Source of the DNA: Drosophila miranda
Taxonomy: Eukaryota; Arthropoda; Insecta; Diptera; Drosophilidae
Direction of reading: 5' to 3'
Assembly (NCBI RefSeq): GCF_003369915.1
Contig: NC_046677.1
Coordinates: 16,120,001-16,184,000, forward strand
DNA length: 64,000 nucleotides
The first letter of the stretch is position 1. Each line of letters opens with the position of its first letter. The translations under genes were made by a program, and so were the position numbers. Under the pieces are notes generated by a model. That model was not told the origin of the DNA and did no database searches. It worked only from the letters and a program-made list of their open reading frames with translations. Shown in pieces: positions 48,915-62,175 of the stretch.

Positions 48915-51900
48915 AGGCGACGTCAGACTGTCGGCACTTGCCTCGTTTTGACTCGCTTTCTGCTCACCGTGCTCTAAAATGGAAGCGGCACTGGCTTTCG
49001 TCGTATTGGCAGCTGACTTTCCGCTAGCCAGGGCCAAGGCTAGGCCACTCAGAGCGCTGGCGTTCGGTGTCGGTGAGTGCTGGGCCTCCTGGATGGCCCG
49101 CTGCAGCAGTCCTGCGGATATGAGGGAATGTTGTTGGCTGCTGGAGCTGCCCCCAGCGCCGGTGTTCGTCGCATTGGACGTCGGCGAGGACTGTCCCAGA
49201 CACATGGCAGCGAATACTTTGTTCATGTAGTACTGCTGATTCGGGCTGACGGACACCTGGAGCGGCGATGTGCTGGATGTGGCGCCGGCGGCGGACTTCG
49301 GGTAGCTAGCATCCTGGTAATGGACCTTCACGTGGGCCAGCACTGCGTCGCGATTGTGATGGCTGTTTGGCGGGATTTTAATACAGGTTAGACCCTTGAT
49401 GGGTGGACGGATTCGTGTGGGGCAATACTCACCCAAAGTTGCACTTGCGGCACCTGTAGACGGTGCGCTTCTCGTTGCCCTCCTGGTGCACCTCAGTGAT
49501 GAGATCATCGCTGGGCTTGCTGGGCGGCCCCTGGTTCGTCCGCTTCACCGGCGAAATGGTCACCGAGGGCGTGATGTGCTGCTGCTCCTTCTGGTGGTGC
49601 TGCTGCTGGTGTTGCTGGTGCTGCTGCTGGGACATGGCCGCGTTCATAATGGTCGCCAGCAGGGGTATGCGTATGAGGTTGCCCGCCAGATGGGCATCGT
49701 CCAGGGCATTCGGTTTGCTAGACATCACCGGCTCCAGGGTTATGTCCTGGCCGGAGCCACTGCCCACCTTCGCGTAGTCCTTGAGGAAGGCCAGCGAGGC
49801 CACCTGGTTGGGTGTCATCTCGCCGGATTTCATCAGCTTGGGATCGCCATCCTCCTCGGTGACCTTCATCAGGGTAATGTACTTGTTGTACTTGGTGTAG
49901 TTCCGCCGTCCGGTCTCGTCGTTCATCAGCACTTTGGCGGTCTTGTGCGAGGGATCCCGGATGGTCTTCAGGCGGATGTGCTTGGTGATGTCCCAGCGCC
50001 AGTTGGAGCGGTACGAGCAGAGGGAGCACTCAAAGGGCTTCTTGTTGAGGTGCCCCACAATGTGCACGTGGAAGCGGGAGGCTGTCGAGGCCCAGAAGCT
50101 GCAGTGCGGACACTTGTAAACCTTCTTCAGGGACGAGTTGGCGGCCTCTTCTTCGGGCGTCATCTTTTTGGTTACCTGCAGTGCGTGAAAGAGTCAAATT
50201 TCATTTTGACGCATGTGGTCGTGCATGGGAGTTGAACGGAGGTAGGGAGTTTCGAGTGTGTGTGGGGGTGTATCTTAAAACTAGAATACAGAGATATACT
50301 CCTGATTCCTGATCAAAATCTAAGAGTTTAAGACTCTCTGTCGGATAGCGTGGTATATAACCTCCTTGCTACCAATTTTCCTTATTCATTCCTCGAAAAC
50401 CGAAGCCGCACAAGCAAAAAGTGCAAAAGCGAATGCCCGGGAATGAAAAAACAATATACATGTCGTGTGCCTGACGAGGCATATTAATGTTCCACTCGAA
50501 ACTGGGACTAAGGCTGACTCGGGCCAGCGAATTTAAGAACAAAATACATGTCGTGCGCATGACAAAGCAAACTGATGTTTAACTAGAGACTGGGACTTTG
50601 GCATTAATAAAAAAAAATACATGTCGTGTGCATGACAAGGCGCATCGATACAATTTTGAAGATCTAGCAATATATTCTGATATAATAAACATTATCTATC
50701 GATTTTCCAATGATTACGGATTACACAAAGTCTTCTTTGTTGTGTGTGTGGATTACGGATTTGATTGTGGAGGGGTGTGCTCAAAGACATACCTCGCCGT
50801 AGCCGGGCGCCGTCTCCACGCCGTAATAGCTGTTCTCCTCGTTGTTGGTCCCCTGACTGTTGGCCGGTGACTTGACCAGATTCTTGTTGCTGTTCTCCTG
50901 ATGGACAGCCGCTGTGGCGGCTGCTATTTCCTTGGCCGCCTTGTTCCAAATGCAGACGCGCTGCTGCTGGACGGCCGCCTGCTGCTGGAGGGAGTGGTGC
51001 GACTCGGAGCGACGCTGCTCGCCGCTCTCGCCGGAGTTGGAGTCGTACATCTCGTTGGCGCAGCGGATGGCCTCGACGCACTGCGTCAGGTGGTGCAGCA
51101 GATCGTTGGAGGACTTGCAGCGGTGCCGGCAGTGTTGGCAACGTGTCGATCCCGTCACGCTCAGATTCAAGGCCGAGTGCGAGTGATGATCCTCATCGTC
51201 CTCGTCGATCTCCAGGCGATCATCGGCATCGTCCTCGTGCAGGGCCGCATCGTCGTCGTCTGCAATGATCACGGCCGAGGCATGGCAGCTCTTGCCGTGG
51301 ATGATCGACTCGGACAGGCACTTGGCCACGTGGCCGCACTGGCAGATGAGATTCTCGTGCTGGGCGCCGGTCTTCAGTTTGTCCAGGAAGCTGGAGCCGG
51401 ACTTTTTGGTCAGCTGACTGCGGGACGAGGCCTGCGAGGTGACGGTCGTCGCTGGCGACAATTGGGGCACATCGGATTTGTCCAGCATCTCCGAGATTTG
51501 CTTCTCGTTGAAGAACATGGAGGCGATCTCCGTGAGGGCACTGCGCGATGCATTCGTGTCCTTGGAAAGATTCAAGACGCTGTGTAGGGGAGAGAGAGAG
51601 AGAGAGATGTCATAGGGTTATTATCCTGCCAAGACGGGGCACCTGGTGTACACTTACTCCTTGGGACTCTTGGTGATGGGTATGAGATTTGGCACGGGTC
51701 TCTGGGACCTATTGGGCGTCGTGGTGCCCACACTGGAGGTGTCCGACGAGCAGCCGCCCTTCTGCGACAGGTCCGTGGGCTCCTCCTCGTCGTCGTACTT
51801 GCCGCGCTTGCCATAATGATGCAGCTCCTCGCCGCTCAGCACCTCGTCGGGATCCTCCATGCCAGCATCCAGATCATCATCCACATTGTTGTTGTTATAC

Positions 51901-53270
51901 TGATCCTCGAGATCCGCCGAGTCGCTGAGGAAATCATCGCACATCTCGCTGGCGCCAACCTTGTTCTGGCGCCTGGGCCAAATGGAACCGGCATTGCCCA
52001 CGGGGGGCACATGGTGGTTCATCTCGTGCACCGTCAGCGACTGCTTGATGTCCGCGGTGAAGTCGCAGGCGGCGCACTTGAAGGCGCCCGCTCCGCCATG
52101 GTTCTTCATGTGGCGATCGAGGTTCCACTTGTAGGGGGTGCGGAAGTCGCAGGTCACGCACTTGATCATCGGCATCGAGTGGTACTTGACGTGCTTGCTG
52201 AAGCGCGCCTTGATGTGCGTCACATAGCTGCACTTGTCGCAGCGGAAGAACTTGGTCTTCCCGTGCTCTTCCAGCTCGTGGGCCCGCAGCTGGGTGCGGT
52301 ACAGGGTCGTGAACTCGCAGGCGCTGCACTTGAGCAGGCGATTCTGTGGCTCCTCGCAGTTGGAGGGCGGGGTGGCCGATCCGCTCGGCGAGGGGGTCGG
52401 TGGCTCTGGCGGCGACTGGCGCTCAAACTCTCGGAGCACCTGCATCTGCATCTGGCGCTCGTAGCTGTTGGCCAGCTCCATCTGCTGCTCGCGCTGCTGC
52501 TCTTCGCGCTGCCGCTGGTTAAAGGCCTCGATGTCGCGCTGCAGCTTTTCCTCCTGCAGCTGCAGCTCTCGCTTCACCTCCTCCAAGGTGGGCACATCCG
52601 GCACGGTCACCGTCAGGCCCTGTCCCACCACATGGCTGCCCCCCATCACGCCCACGCTCTCCTCCAGGCGACGCTTGCGCGCCTCCCGGCTCATGCCGCG
52701 CTTGCCCCGCGCCTGGCCGTGGCCACTGGGTATGCCGTCGGTGCAGCCGTGCACCATCTTCATGTGCCGCACCAGCTTCTGGAAGTGTCGCGAGGCGTAC
52801 AGGCACAGCTTGCACTTGTTGATCACGATCTTCTCGCCGTGCACGTCCCTCAGATGCGTGAGATGGTAGCGCGGGTTCTGCGTGAAGTAGGCGCAGTGGT
52901 TGCAGCTGTAATTCCGCTTGATCTTGCACTGTGGCAGGCCCTCCTCCTTGGCATCCATGGATATGACTGCCTGTTGCTGCTGCTGTTGAAGCTGCTGCTG
53001 TTGCTGTTGCTGCTGCTGCTGCTGCTGCTGTTGCACGCTGTTCACGACCGCCGCTGCGGCAGCTGCCGCCTGCTGTTGCTGCTGGAGTAAGTGTTGCAGG
53101 CGATATCTCTCCACGTGCCGCTCCAGCAGAGAGGAGGAGCCTGCTGTGGCACTGTTTTGGCTTCCGCTTGGATTGTGGCCGCCCTGCTCGGCGTACAGCT
53201 GATTGCCGCTGACGACGCTGCGCACAATCAGAGTGTCACCGGAGCGCTGCACCATCGAAGGCAGGTCCAT
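44968..53270 (-). CDS. CG9932: Large C2H2 zinc-finger protein (CG9932-like)
   Basis: Probable nuclear DNA-binding regulator. Five coding exons: 51658-53270, 50793-51579, 49433-50175, 47958-49362 and 44968-47166. They total 6747 nt, or 2248 residues plus stop, with phases 2, 0, 2, 0. The start chosen is the first ATG (MDLPSMVQRSGDTLIVR) after a 5' UTR splice acceptor near 53354. About eighteen CxxC...H...H fingers occur: six in exon 1 (for example CNHCAYFTQNPRYHLTHL and CDKCSYVTHIKARFSKHV), two atypical in exon 2, two in exon 3, and six or so in exon 5. Two fingers span junctions (CRKCNFG/HHNRD and CGHCHQVSNWKHVIQ/RHCRLKH), which supports the joins. Between them lie poly-Gln (exon 1), poly-Ser, Asn/Thr-rich (exon 4) and acidic stretches. 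Identification is by gene order and finger style. Targets are unknown. Confidence 0.88.
50451..50640 (+). repeat. Three-copy repeat with ACATGTCGTG..CATGAC core
   Basis: Within the intron between exons 3 and 2 of the zinc-finger gene. Core copies at 50451-50475, 50539-50562 and 50613-50636 read TACATGTCGTGYGCMTGAC. Each of the first two is followed about 35 bp later by RACTGGGACT, so the unit is roughly 75-90 bp. A single diverged copy lies at 12794-12820. Confidence 0.75.
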
Positions 53271-53600
53271 GCTGCAGCCTTGGTCAGCGTCTTGTTTACT
53301 GGAGAGGAGGGGTCTGGTGTGTGGCAACTCCCTCACTTTTGGCTAGTGTTTAACTGTAAGTAGAAGAGCCAGAAGGGTTTCGGTTAGTAGGGGTCTATGA
53401 ATAGACTCTTAAAAGTGTAAGATAAAGAGAGTTAAAGAGTAAAAGTCGTTGCTCTAGCTCTTCTAGTCTTTGAGCACTAGGCGCTCATAGGGACGGACAG
53501 ACTGATGTGGCTCAATCCACTCGGCTATTTTGATCAATAATATATATACTTTATGGGTCGAAAACGCTTTCTTCTGGAGTATTGGGATCATTTTGAGTAT
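53271..53600. other. 5' UTR exon and splice acceptor of the zinc-finger gene
   Basis: On the minus strand a pyrimidine-rich tract followed by CTTACAG ends at 53354, giving a 5' UTR of about 83 nt before the ATG. The real first exon is therefore probably further right, beyond or within 53600-64000. Confidence 0.5.
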
Positions 53601-55310
53601 TTGGTATAATACTAATTATACAATAAAAATCAAAAATAATAATTATTCAATAAAAATCAAGAATAACAATTATAATAATAGTTATTCAATAAAAATCAAG
53701 AATAATAGTTATAATAATAATTATTCAATAAAAATCAAGAATAACAATTATAATAATAGTTATTTAATAAAAATCAAGAATAACAATTATAATAATAGTT
53801 ATTCATTAAAAATCAAGAATAATAGTTATAATAATAGTTATTCAATAAAAATCAAGAATAACAATTATAATAATAATTATTCAATAAAAATCAAGAATAA
53901 CAATTATAATAATAGTTGTTCGATAAAAATCAAGAATAATAGTTATAAAAATAGTTATTCAATAAAAATCAAGAATAACAATTATAATAATAGTTATTCA
54001 ATAAAAATCAAGAATAACAATTATAATAATAGTTATTCAATAAAAATCAAGAATAATAGTTATAATAATAGTTATTTAATAAAAATCACGAATAACAATT
54101 ATAATAATAGTTATTCAATAAAAATCAAGAATAACAATTATAATAATAGTTATTCAATAAAAATCAAGAATAATAGTTATAATAATAGTTATTCAATAAA
54201 AATCAAGAATAACAATTATAATAATAGTTATTCAATAAAAATCAAGAATAACAATTATAATAATAGTTATTCAATAAAAATCAAGAATAATAGTTATAAT
54301 AATAGTTATTTAATAAAAATCACGAATAACAATTATAATAATAGTTATTCAATAAAAATCAAGAATAACAATTATAATAATAGTTATTCAATAAAAATCA
54401 AGAATAATAGTTATAATAATAGTTATTCAATAAAAATCAAGAATAACAATTATAATAATAATTATTCAATAAAAATCACGAATAACAATTATAATAATAG
54501 TTATTCAATAAAAATCAAGAATAATAGTTATAAAAATAGTTATTCAATAAAAATCAAGAATAACAATTATAATAATAGTTATTCAATAAAAATCAAGAAT
54601 AACAATTATAATAATAGTTATTCAATAAAAATCAAGAATAATAGTTATAATAATAGTTATTTAATAAAAATCACGAATAACAATTATAATAATAGTTATT
54701 CAATAAAAATCAAGAATAACAATTATAATAATAGTTATTCAATAAAAATCAAGAATAATAGTTATAATAATAGTTATTCAATAAAAATCAAGAATAACAA
54801 TTATAATAATAATTATTCAATAAAAATCAAGAATAACAATTATAATAATAGTTGTTCGATAAAAATCAAGAATAATAGTTATAAAAATAGTTATTCAATA
54901 AAAATCAAGAATAACAATTATAATAATAGTTATTCAATAAAAATCAAGAATAACAATTATAATAATAGTTATTCGATAAAAATCAAGAATAACAATTATA
55001 ATAATAGTTATTCGATAAAAATCATGAATAACAATTATAATAATAGTTATTCAATAAAAATCAAGAATAATAGTTATAATAATAGTTATTTAATAAAAAT
55101 CACGAATAACAATTATAATAATAGTTATTCAATAAAAATCAAGAATAACAATTATAATAATAGTTATTCAATAAAAATCACGAATAACAATTATAATAAT
55201 AGTTATTCAATAAAAATCAAGAATAACAATTATAATAATAGTTATTCGATAAAAATCATGAATAACAATTATAATAATAGTTATTCAATAAAAATCAAGA
55301 ATAATAATTA
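53600..55310 (+). repeat. 39-bp AT-rich minisatellite array
   Basis: About 44 tandem copies of a 39-bp unit built on TTATTCAATAAAAATCAAGA and ATAACAATTATAATAATAG. Variants (AAC/AAT/ATAGTT, CAAG/CACG/CATG, TTATT/TTGTT) recur in a regular order, showing higher-order blocks of several units (for example the CACG variant at 54089, 54322, 54478, 54673 and 55102). Because 39 is a multiple of three, one frame stays open for 594 codons, with a repeating IKIKNNNYNNSYS peptide. This is best read as a by-product of the repeat, not a gene. Confidence 0.95.
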
Positions 55311-55660
55311 TTAAATAAAAATCAAAAATAAAAATCAAGAATAATAATTATTAAATAAAAATCAAAAATAAAAATCAATGATAATAATTATAATATTAAT
55401 TATTCAATAAAAATCACAAAATAATAATTATTCAATAATAATTATAATAATAATTATACAATAAAAATCAAGATTTTTATTTTTATTATTATATAATTAT
55501 TATATTTGATTTTTATTGAAGAATTATTATTTTTGATTTATATTTTTATATAATTTTTATTTTTGATTTTTTATTGAATAATGATTAATTTTGATTTTTA
55601 ATGAGTAATTATTATTTTGGATTCTTATTGTATAATTATTATTTTTGATTTGTATTGTTT
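55311..55660. repeat. Degenerate and inverted end of the minisatellite
   Basis: After 55311 the units decay into ATAATAATTATT/AAATAAAAATCA words. Near 55474 the orientation flips (AATAAAAATCAAG meets ATTTTTATTTTTATTATT). From there to about 55660 the same words appear as their reverse complement (TTTTGATTTTTATTGAA). This makes a large AT-rich inverted repeat. Confidence 0.8.
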
Positions 55661-55712
55661 TTGCTTAAAAAAAACCCAAAAACCTAAAAAAAAAAAACGA
55701 GGTGAACGTTGT

Positions 55713-55736
55713 GAGTTGCTGCGGAGACCGCAACTC
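55713..55736. other. Short hairpin next to the minisatellite
   Basis: GAGTTG and CAACTC pair as the outer stem, and CGG and CCG as an inner stem around AGA, with a small bulge. It follows an A-rich tract at the end of the satellite. It could be the edge of a mobile-element remnant. Not identified. Confidence 0.35.
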
Positions 55737-58700
55737 TACATAAACGACACGACAAAGCGTGCGTGCGAGTGAGTGAAGATCCCAGGTGTAGTTCGGGAAC
55801 AACCTCACACGCACCTTGTCCCTTACTCTTCCACCTTCTGCGAGAGGCTGGTCACCTGCGGCACCTCCTAAAGCATTTCCTCGACTGTGAAACGGAGTAC
55901 GAGAAGGACTACAAGCCTACATGGAGCGCACCACATTCTAAGATAAGTCGCATTAAATTATTTTATGTACTTTAATTCCACATGTAACAGCTAATATGTT
56001 AAAGAAGTTTCCTTCTTCCTCTTAAAGTTTTCGTGCCCTTCCCGCTAAAGAAGGGACAGCCTGGAAAAGCAGGAAGTGATGCGAACTGAAAGGCCAAAAA
56101 TGCGATACAACAGCAGCCCTAAATGCAGATTTCAACACTTGGCCGGCACAACACTCATTACAGCACACATTAACACACACATGAGTTGGTAGCCCCTCGA
56201 TTATACGAGTATAATGCATATGTATAAGTGTGTGTGTGCCTGTTCGGCCTCATAAATATTTCAGTTTCCGACTCCTTTCCTCCTGATTATATCTGAATGA
56301 GTGGTGCGGGGGTTCGGGTGGATATTCAAATGAAATGAAATGTTTTCGGTCCATGTCCGCGACAAAAGTTGTGAAAGCAGTGGGGTGGGGGAGCAAATCA
56401 TTCGAAGGCAGAAGTTTCCAAGCATCTGGGGCGCCACAAATCTCAGAGGTAAATGTATTGTAGTTTTGTGCGTAACACAAATCCATTTTAAGGCTAATTG
56501 GAGTTGGCCAAGTCGAAACAGTAAGGCTCACAGGAGTGGAATGTGCCCATGCTCACACACAGACATAAATAAAAGGGGGTTCGACCCAATGAAGGTCAGC
56601 CTTTTTTGGGCGGAGGGCCACAGATTTGGATGAGTGCACATGCTGACAGGGGAAGAGGGGAGCGGAGTGTTTCCTATCCTGGCCTGTCCAGGGGCTAATC
56701 CTTGGGGTGTCGTTTTTATCAAATGCAGTAATTTTGCTTTTTAAGCGTTTTTTATTGCCCTTAAATGGACCCTCCTCCCCATCCCTCTTCCCCTCACTCC
56801 AGTCTCTGCTCCTCCCTCACGATTTATCCTCTTGGAGGGGATTCCATGCGTGTTAGGAGAGGCTTAGCCGCAATTGTGTTTTGGCTTAGAGGGACAGAGC
56901 GAGAGCGATGTAGCTTTGATGTAGCCATCCTCCCCCGCTCCTCCTCCTCCTCCATCTCCATATTTAATTATCAAAGTGCGAAAGAGAGAACAAATAACAC
57001 CCGTGGCGGTGGCGGCTCATGTGATGTACTCTTGACATTCAACACGTTTATTGTCGCCAGCAACAAGCTCATCATCATCGTCCTCCTCCCGTAACTGCTC
57101 CTTCTGCTCTCCAACATCCTCATCAGCGTCAAGGCGGAACTCATTAACAGAGGCGTCTCTAAGTGCGTGTGTGTGTGTGTTTGTGTGTGGGCGTGGCATC
57201 TCAGGGTTGGATAGAGACCATATGGCCATAATCAGAAATGAAATTACTGGGAAAATTGTCACTCTTTAGGTCACTGTGACCCATTCAGGGCTAAGGGCAG
57301 GTAGAGTGCCTTTGAAGTCGTGACTTTTATTTCGGATTTCGATTAGGTTTTAGCAAAAGATATTGCAATAAACTAATTAAAAGCTAATTCCCTGTCTAGC
57401 CATTTATTTGTGTGTCCGTTATTCTTGTCTCTTAGAGAAGATCGTGGTCCTAGGTGTTGTTGGAGTCCCTTTCTATTGGAGTTCCCCCTGGAAAGTCCCC
57501 ATCTAAATAGTAATAATCCTCCGCTTAACAGGATTATTTATTGCCTTCTGCAGTCAGCTGTTTGTTTTCGTCTTCTGTGCAGCCCTGGTCGAAGGGGGAA
57601 TCACCTTTTGCATTGTTTACACCGCGCTTATTACGAGGCAGGGGCACAGGCACTGGCACAGTCACTGGCAGAGCCTCGTCCTCGACTACTTTGGCGTGGA
57701 TGAGTGTATGGCTGCCAGGACGACAAGGAGATGCTTCCTGCTTATTTGCCTTTGTTTAAGTTTTGCTGCTGTTGTTGTTTCTGTTGTTTTTTGTGATGTT
57801 TTCCTTTTTGTTTTGTTTTGTATTTCGTTTCGTTTTGTTGTTCTTGGCTGAGTAAATACCTTGCCACACACCCACACCCACCCACACACACACGTGGAGC
57901 CTGCTTATGCGGCAACACGTTACGCTTTGAAATTTTAATTTCTCACGCGACGCCAAAAAGTATGCTATGCTGCTGCAAAAGGCACAAAACGAAACGAAAC
58001 GAAACGAACCCCAAGGTGTAGTCTACTGTTCCACGTTTCAGGCCCCCATTGTTTGTTGTAGATGTTGCTGCTGTTGCAACAACAGCCTACGCGGACTTAA
58101 TTAATCTTGCTGTGGGCTTAGCCCATCGTTGTCCCTGGCAATCCTTCAGACAGTTATCCCTTTTTCTCCTGTCTCTCTCTCTCATTTACTCTTCTTTTCT
58201 GTCAGTCTAAGACTTCTTTTTACTCGTCTTCCACTCTGTTCCGTTCGGCTGAGGTCTGTTCTGGTCTTTTCTTGTATTTTCTGGTGATAATGAGGCATCA
58301 CAGAGCCGCCTTTTTATATCGTATTTTCTTCTTTTTTTTTGGGTATGGGTTGGGATAAAACTGTTGAGCGTTGGCTTGATTGATGGGCCGCCTTTTGCCT
58401 GGCTGCCTTTTTGGCTTGTTAACTTTTTCGCATTTTAATTAGAATTCAACAATTAAAATTCATATATTTTTTGCTTTTTGTTGGGGAAGTTCTTTAAAAT
58501 TTGGAGTATGAGGAACGATTGCTGCAAATTCTGGACTTTAGATTTAAGGGAGTGCAATCCTTGTGCTTCAAATCCTTCAAATTTCTTCAAATATTCCCAT
58601 TTAAATCACAAAATAAATAGGTTCGAATATTCGCAGCTTAATTGGCATTGCAGCCGTTGAGAGTCCTGTGGCAGGAGCAGCAGCAGCCGCAGCAGCAACC

Positions 58701-59730
58701 AATTTCCTCTTTGGTCATTTGGTTGCAAGGCAGCAAAAGAGAAAGCGAGAGAGAGAGAGAGAGAGCAGATGGAAATGGAAATGGCAGAAAGGAATGCGAT
58801 GTTGTAGCTACAAATTAACTGCAAACTGCAGGAAAAGTAAATACGAAATGCTCTTCGGGGGAGATGTGGAGTCCAGCCAAGTCCTGCGAGGAGAGTGGCC
58901 TGCAAATATCCTACAAAATGTTTATACATCATCAATTTGTTTTCATTTGATGGCCAACTAAGCGAAACATCCACGCTGCTCTTCATGCCCTGCCCATTTC
59001 AGGAGATCGTCCTGTTATCATCTTGTTTATGGCCGTGAAAATTGCCAACGCTGGTGGGGGAGAATGGAATGACATTAAAAGCAGGAAAAGTAAACCAGAT
59101 AATTACGGAGAGGGCTCTCTCCGCCCTCCCTGGCAAGTGCTGCAAATCGAAAAATCTCCTTTCAGAGTTTATGTCCCCTTTAAAAATTTAAATACATTTC
59201 AAGTTTAAGCCCAGTTCCGGCTTTCGCCTAAAAACATAAATAAAGGCGGGGGCGGCGTTAAAAGTTTTTCCTACTAGTCTGCCCCTGGCTGGGGGCTCCG
59301 TTTCGGGGTCTGGGATGGGGTCCTTATTACTTAAAGATTCTGTTGCTAAAAACTAAATCGTCGAGGCGGCAGTGAAAACTTTTAGCCACCACACCAGCAG
59401 CCCAACAGCCCCCCAGCCCAGCCACTTAGCCCCCTCTTAGTGGCAGCATCCATCCGCCCCCCCACACGATGAGTTTTCCACCGATGATTTGTTTAGAGGG
59501 CACATCTCATGAGATGCGAGCAGAATCATCGGTTGAAAACGTTTCGTGCCACGTCCACCCACAAGGATAATATGGTGAGGCGGGGCTTCGGGGGGAAAGA
59601 GCATTTTCTATTGCCTTTCACATAAATCTCAACGCACGTCAAAGTTTATTTCGCATTTTTGAAATTAAATAAAGATTTGTCACGTAGAAATCCATTTGGG
59701 GAAAGTCACTCACTAATACATAAGTAGTCG

Positions 59731-59764
59731 CACGCACACACGCACACACACACACACACACACA
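59731..59764. repeat. CA-rich microsatellite
   Basis: CACG/CACA run with a pure CA core, interrupted twice by CG. Confidence 0.9.
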
Positions 59765-62175
59765 TGTGTACACTGATGAGACAGCGTAAAAAAAAAGGAA
59801 AACTGTATTTCCTTCGGTTTTTCGTTTCTTTTTTCCACCTCCCTTTCGGTTTTCTGTTGTCTTTTGCTCTTGGCGTTAGACAAATACCAAGGCCAAAACT
59901 TTGTCTACTGTGATTTTGGAGTTTCTTCGCTTTTTACACCACCTAACCGTTGCCACGCCTCTTTGGCGCTTTCCTCGCCTTTTTTATCCTTGGACACTTT
60001 GCTGGAAGTGGAATTTCTGGGCGATTTTTGTTTAGCCTCCGCCAAAAGTTGGCCGGAAGTTGGGCGTTTTTCGCTTCCGTTTTTGATTAAAGTTGAATGC
60101 TTCTCCCCGAGAGGAGGCGCTTCCCAAAAAAAGAGGATATTAATAAAAGTTGTGTGACTGCAATTTAAAGTACTTTTTTTGGCCCCTCATTTCTTATGGG
60201 TTTGGTAATTTTTGCATTACAGATTTGCTTCGTTCTATTTGACACTGCTCTTTTTTTTTAAGTTTAAATTTTCTAGAATATTTTTGTTATATTTTTATAC
60301 AATTTTTTTTATTCTTTTATATCAACTTTGGGATAACTTTTTGTCTTTCATTAATTCCTATCTTTTTTGTTCTGTTATTTGTCATTTTTTTTATATTTTA
60401 CATTATTTATATTTACTTTATTTTGTTGTTTTGTATTTTTTACACCAAAAAAAAAAAACACATTTTTTTAAATTTATTTCTTTTTTTTGTTTTTAATTTT
60501 TTTCTTTCCCTTTTTGCATATTTTTTCATACATTTAAAGTTGATATTTTTGTAAATTTTGCATCTTTTTCAACTAGTTTAATTGTACTGCTTTTTTGTTG
60601 TATTCTTTATGTTTGGCTCTGCATTTTTTTCCATAATCTAAAGTTACGCTTTGAGATGTTAAGGCGAGAGAGCATATGTTGGCATATGTTGACACCTGCT
60701 GTGGACGGAAGTCACTGTCACCCCACTTTGCCACCCCACCCCATCGTTGGCCTCCCTTCTTATCAACATACTCATCCATAAAGATGAGGCGTACTCGCAA
60801 GTTCCTCTTTGGACTCCCTCTGATTACTCATACGACATGTTGGCCAGCCCACAGTTTGAGTCTCAGTTTCAGTCTCATCTGCCGCACAAAAATGTACTGT
60901 ACCCTCGAAACAACTCACTCCCCCATCCCTCACATAATTACCCGAACGGAGAGTGGGGAGAGAAGAAAAGTTATTGCGAAATAAAACCAAACATATGTTA
61001 GCTTCCTTGGACACCTCGAAAGCTGTTGGAGAGTGCTTTTGGCTTGTCGTTTAGCTACTGAAATGATAATAAAAAGCAAAGCATAAAAAAATGCAGAGTC
61101 GAAGAGGTGTTTAAAAGCAGCGACCACAAGGAGTGGGGCGTGAAATCCAATAGATGATGGAGAAGATAGCAGAGGGGGCGGGGGAGTGTGAACAAAAAGA
61201 GGGCGCTCTAGTGGTGGTTTGGCCTGAAGGAAAATCTTTAGCGGTTCTGCCTGAAGAGTTAGTAAAACACGTTTCTCCAATAGTGGAGTTTAAAGCTGTG
61301 GTTGAACAGGATGGGGCAGGGTCGCGGGACCTGCACCAAAAATAAACAAGGAGTTGGGGGTTGAGGCCCAAAGATGGACAAGGAGCTGGTGCGGTTCTTG
61401 TGATGCCTGAAGTAGGACGAAAAGCAGGAAATGTCCGGCAGCAGTTTGGATTGGTGGCTGTACCGCTGCTGATGGAGATATCCATGAACCTGCGCGACCA
61501 TGCAAATTAACAGACGCCGCTACCAGGCGGCAGGATGGCAGGATGGCAGGATGGCAAGAGGACTGTGGACAGTGGCAGGCAGGAGCAGGACCAGCAGAAG
61601 GAGCACGACATCGGCCGCGGTCGGGGACAGGGAACAAAGTTGCTAATGCGCCGCGTTTGCATTGTCTGCATTCACACACACACACACCCACACACGCACA
61701 CCCACACACACGCACGCACACATTCACATCACACATGGATCGGCTGTCATCGGCTTTAACAGCGACGAAGGCAGAAATAAAGGAGACGAAATAACTTCCT
61801 CGGCTCCCCATCTCTCTTACTCACTCGTTGACTCTCTCTCTCTCTCTCTCTCTGACACTCTCTTTCCCTTTGTTATATTGGTATTTCCGTCTCTTTTTTA
61901 CTGGTTTTTTTAAAAAGAATTTTTTTGTTTTTTAGCCGTCACACAACGGAACGCTCTTGCGGTCCAACAACAACTGAAGAAGAAGTGACCGCCGTGGTTG
62001 GATTCGCAGCAGGACCACAAGGATGTTAAAAGGATGCTGCTGCTGCTGCTGTTACTGGATGGCTGGCTGGCTGTTACTGCTGCTTCAACTGCTGGCTAGT
62101 TGGTCTCTCTTCGGCTGCAGAGGCCACGATACGATGCGACACGAGCAGCATTCAATAGACCGCTAAGTCTGGCAA

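Noticed and set aside
51816..53090. 424-residue plus-strand frame opposite the zinc-finger exon
   Set aside because: Antisense shadow of a GC-rich coding exon. Its Leu/His-rich composition mirrors the Gln/Asp/Glu codons of the real gene.
53600..55310. CRISPR-like array
   Set aside because: Units are contiguous variants of one AT-rich sequence with no unique spacers. The genome is eukaryotic, and this is a minisatellite.
53530..55314. 594-residue Asn/Ile/Lys/Ser/Tyr-repeat protein
   Set aside because: The frame is open only because the 39-bp satellite period is divisible by three and lacks stops in one phase. It has no non-repeat domain, promoter or family similarity.
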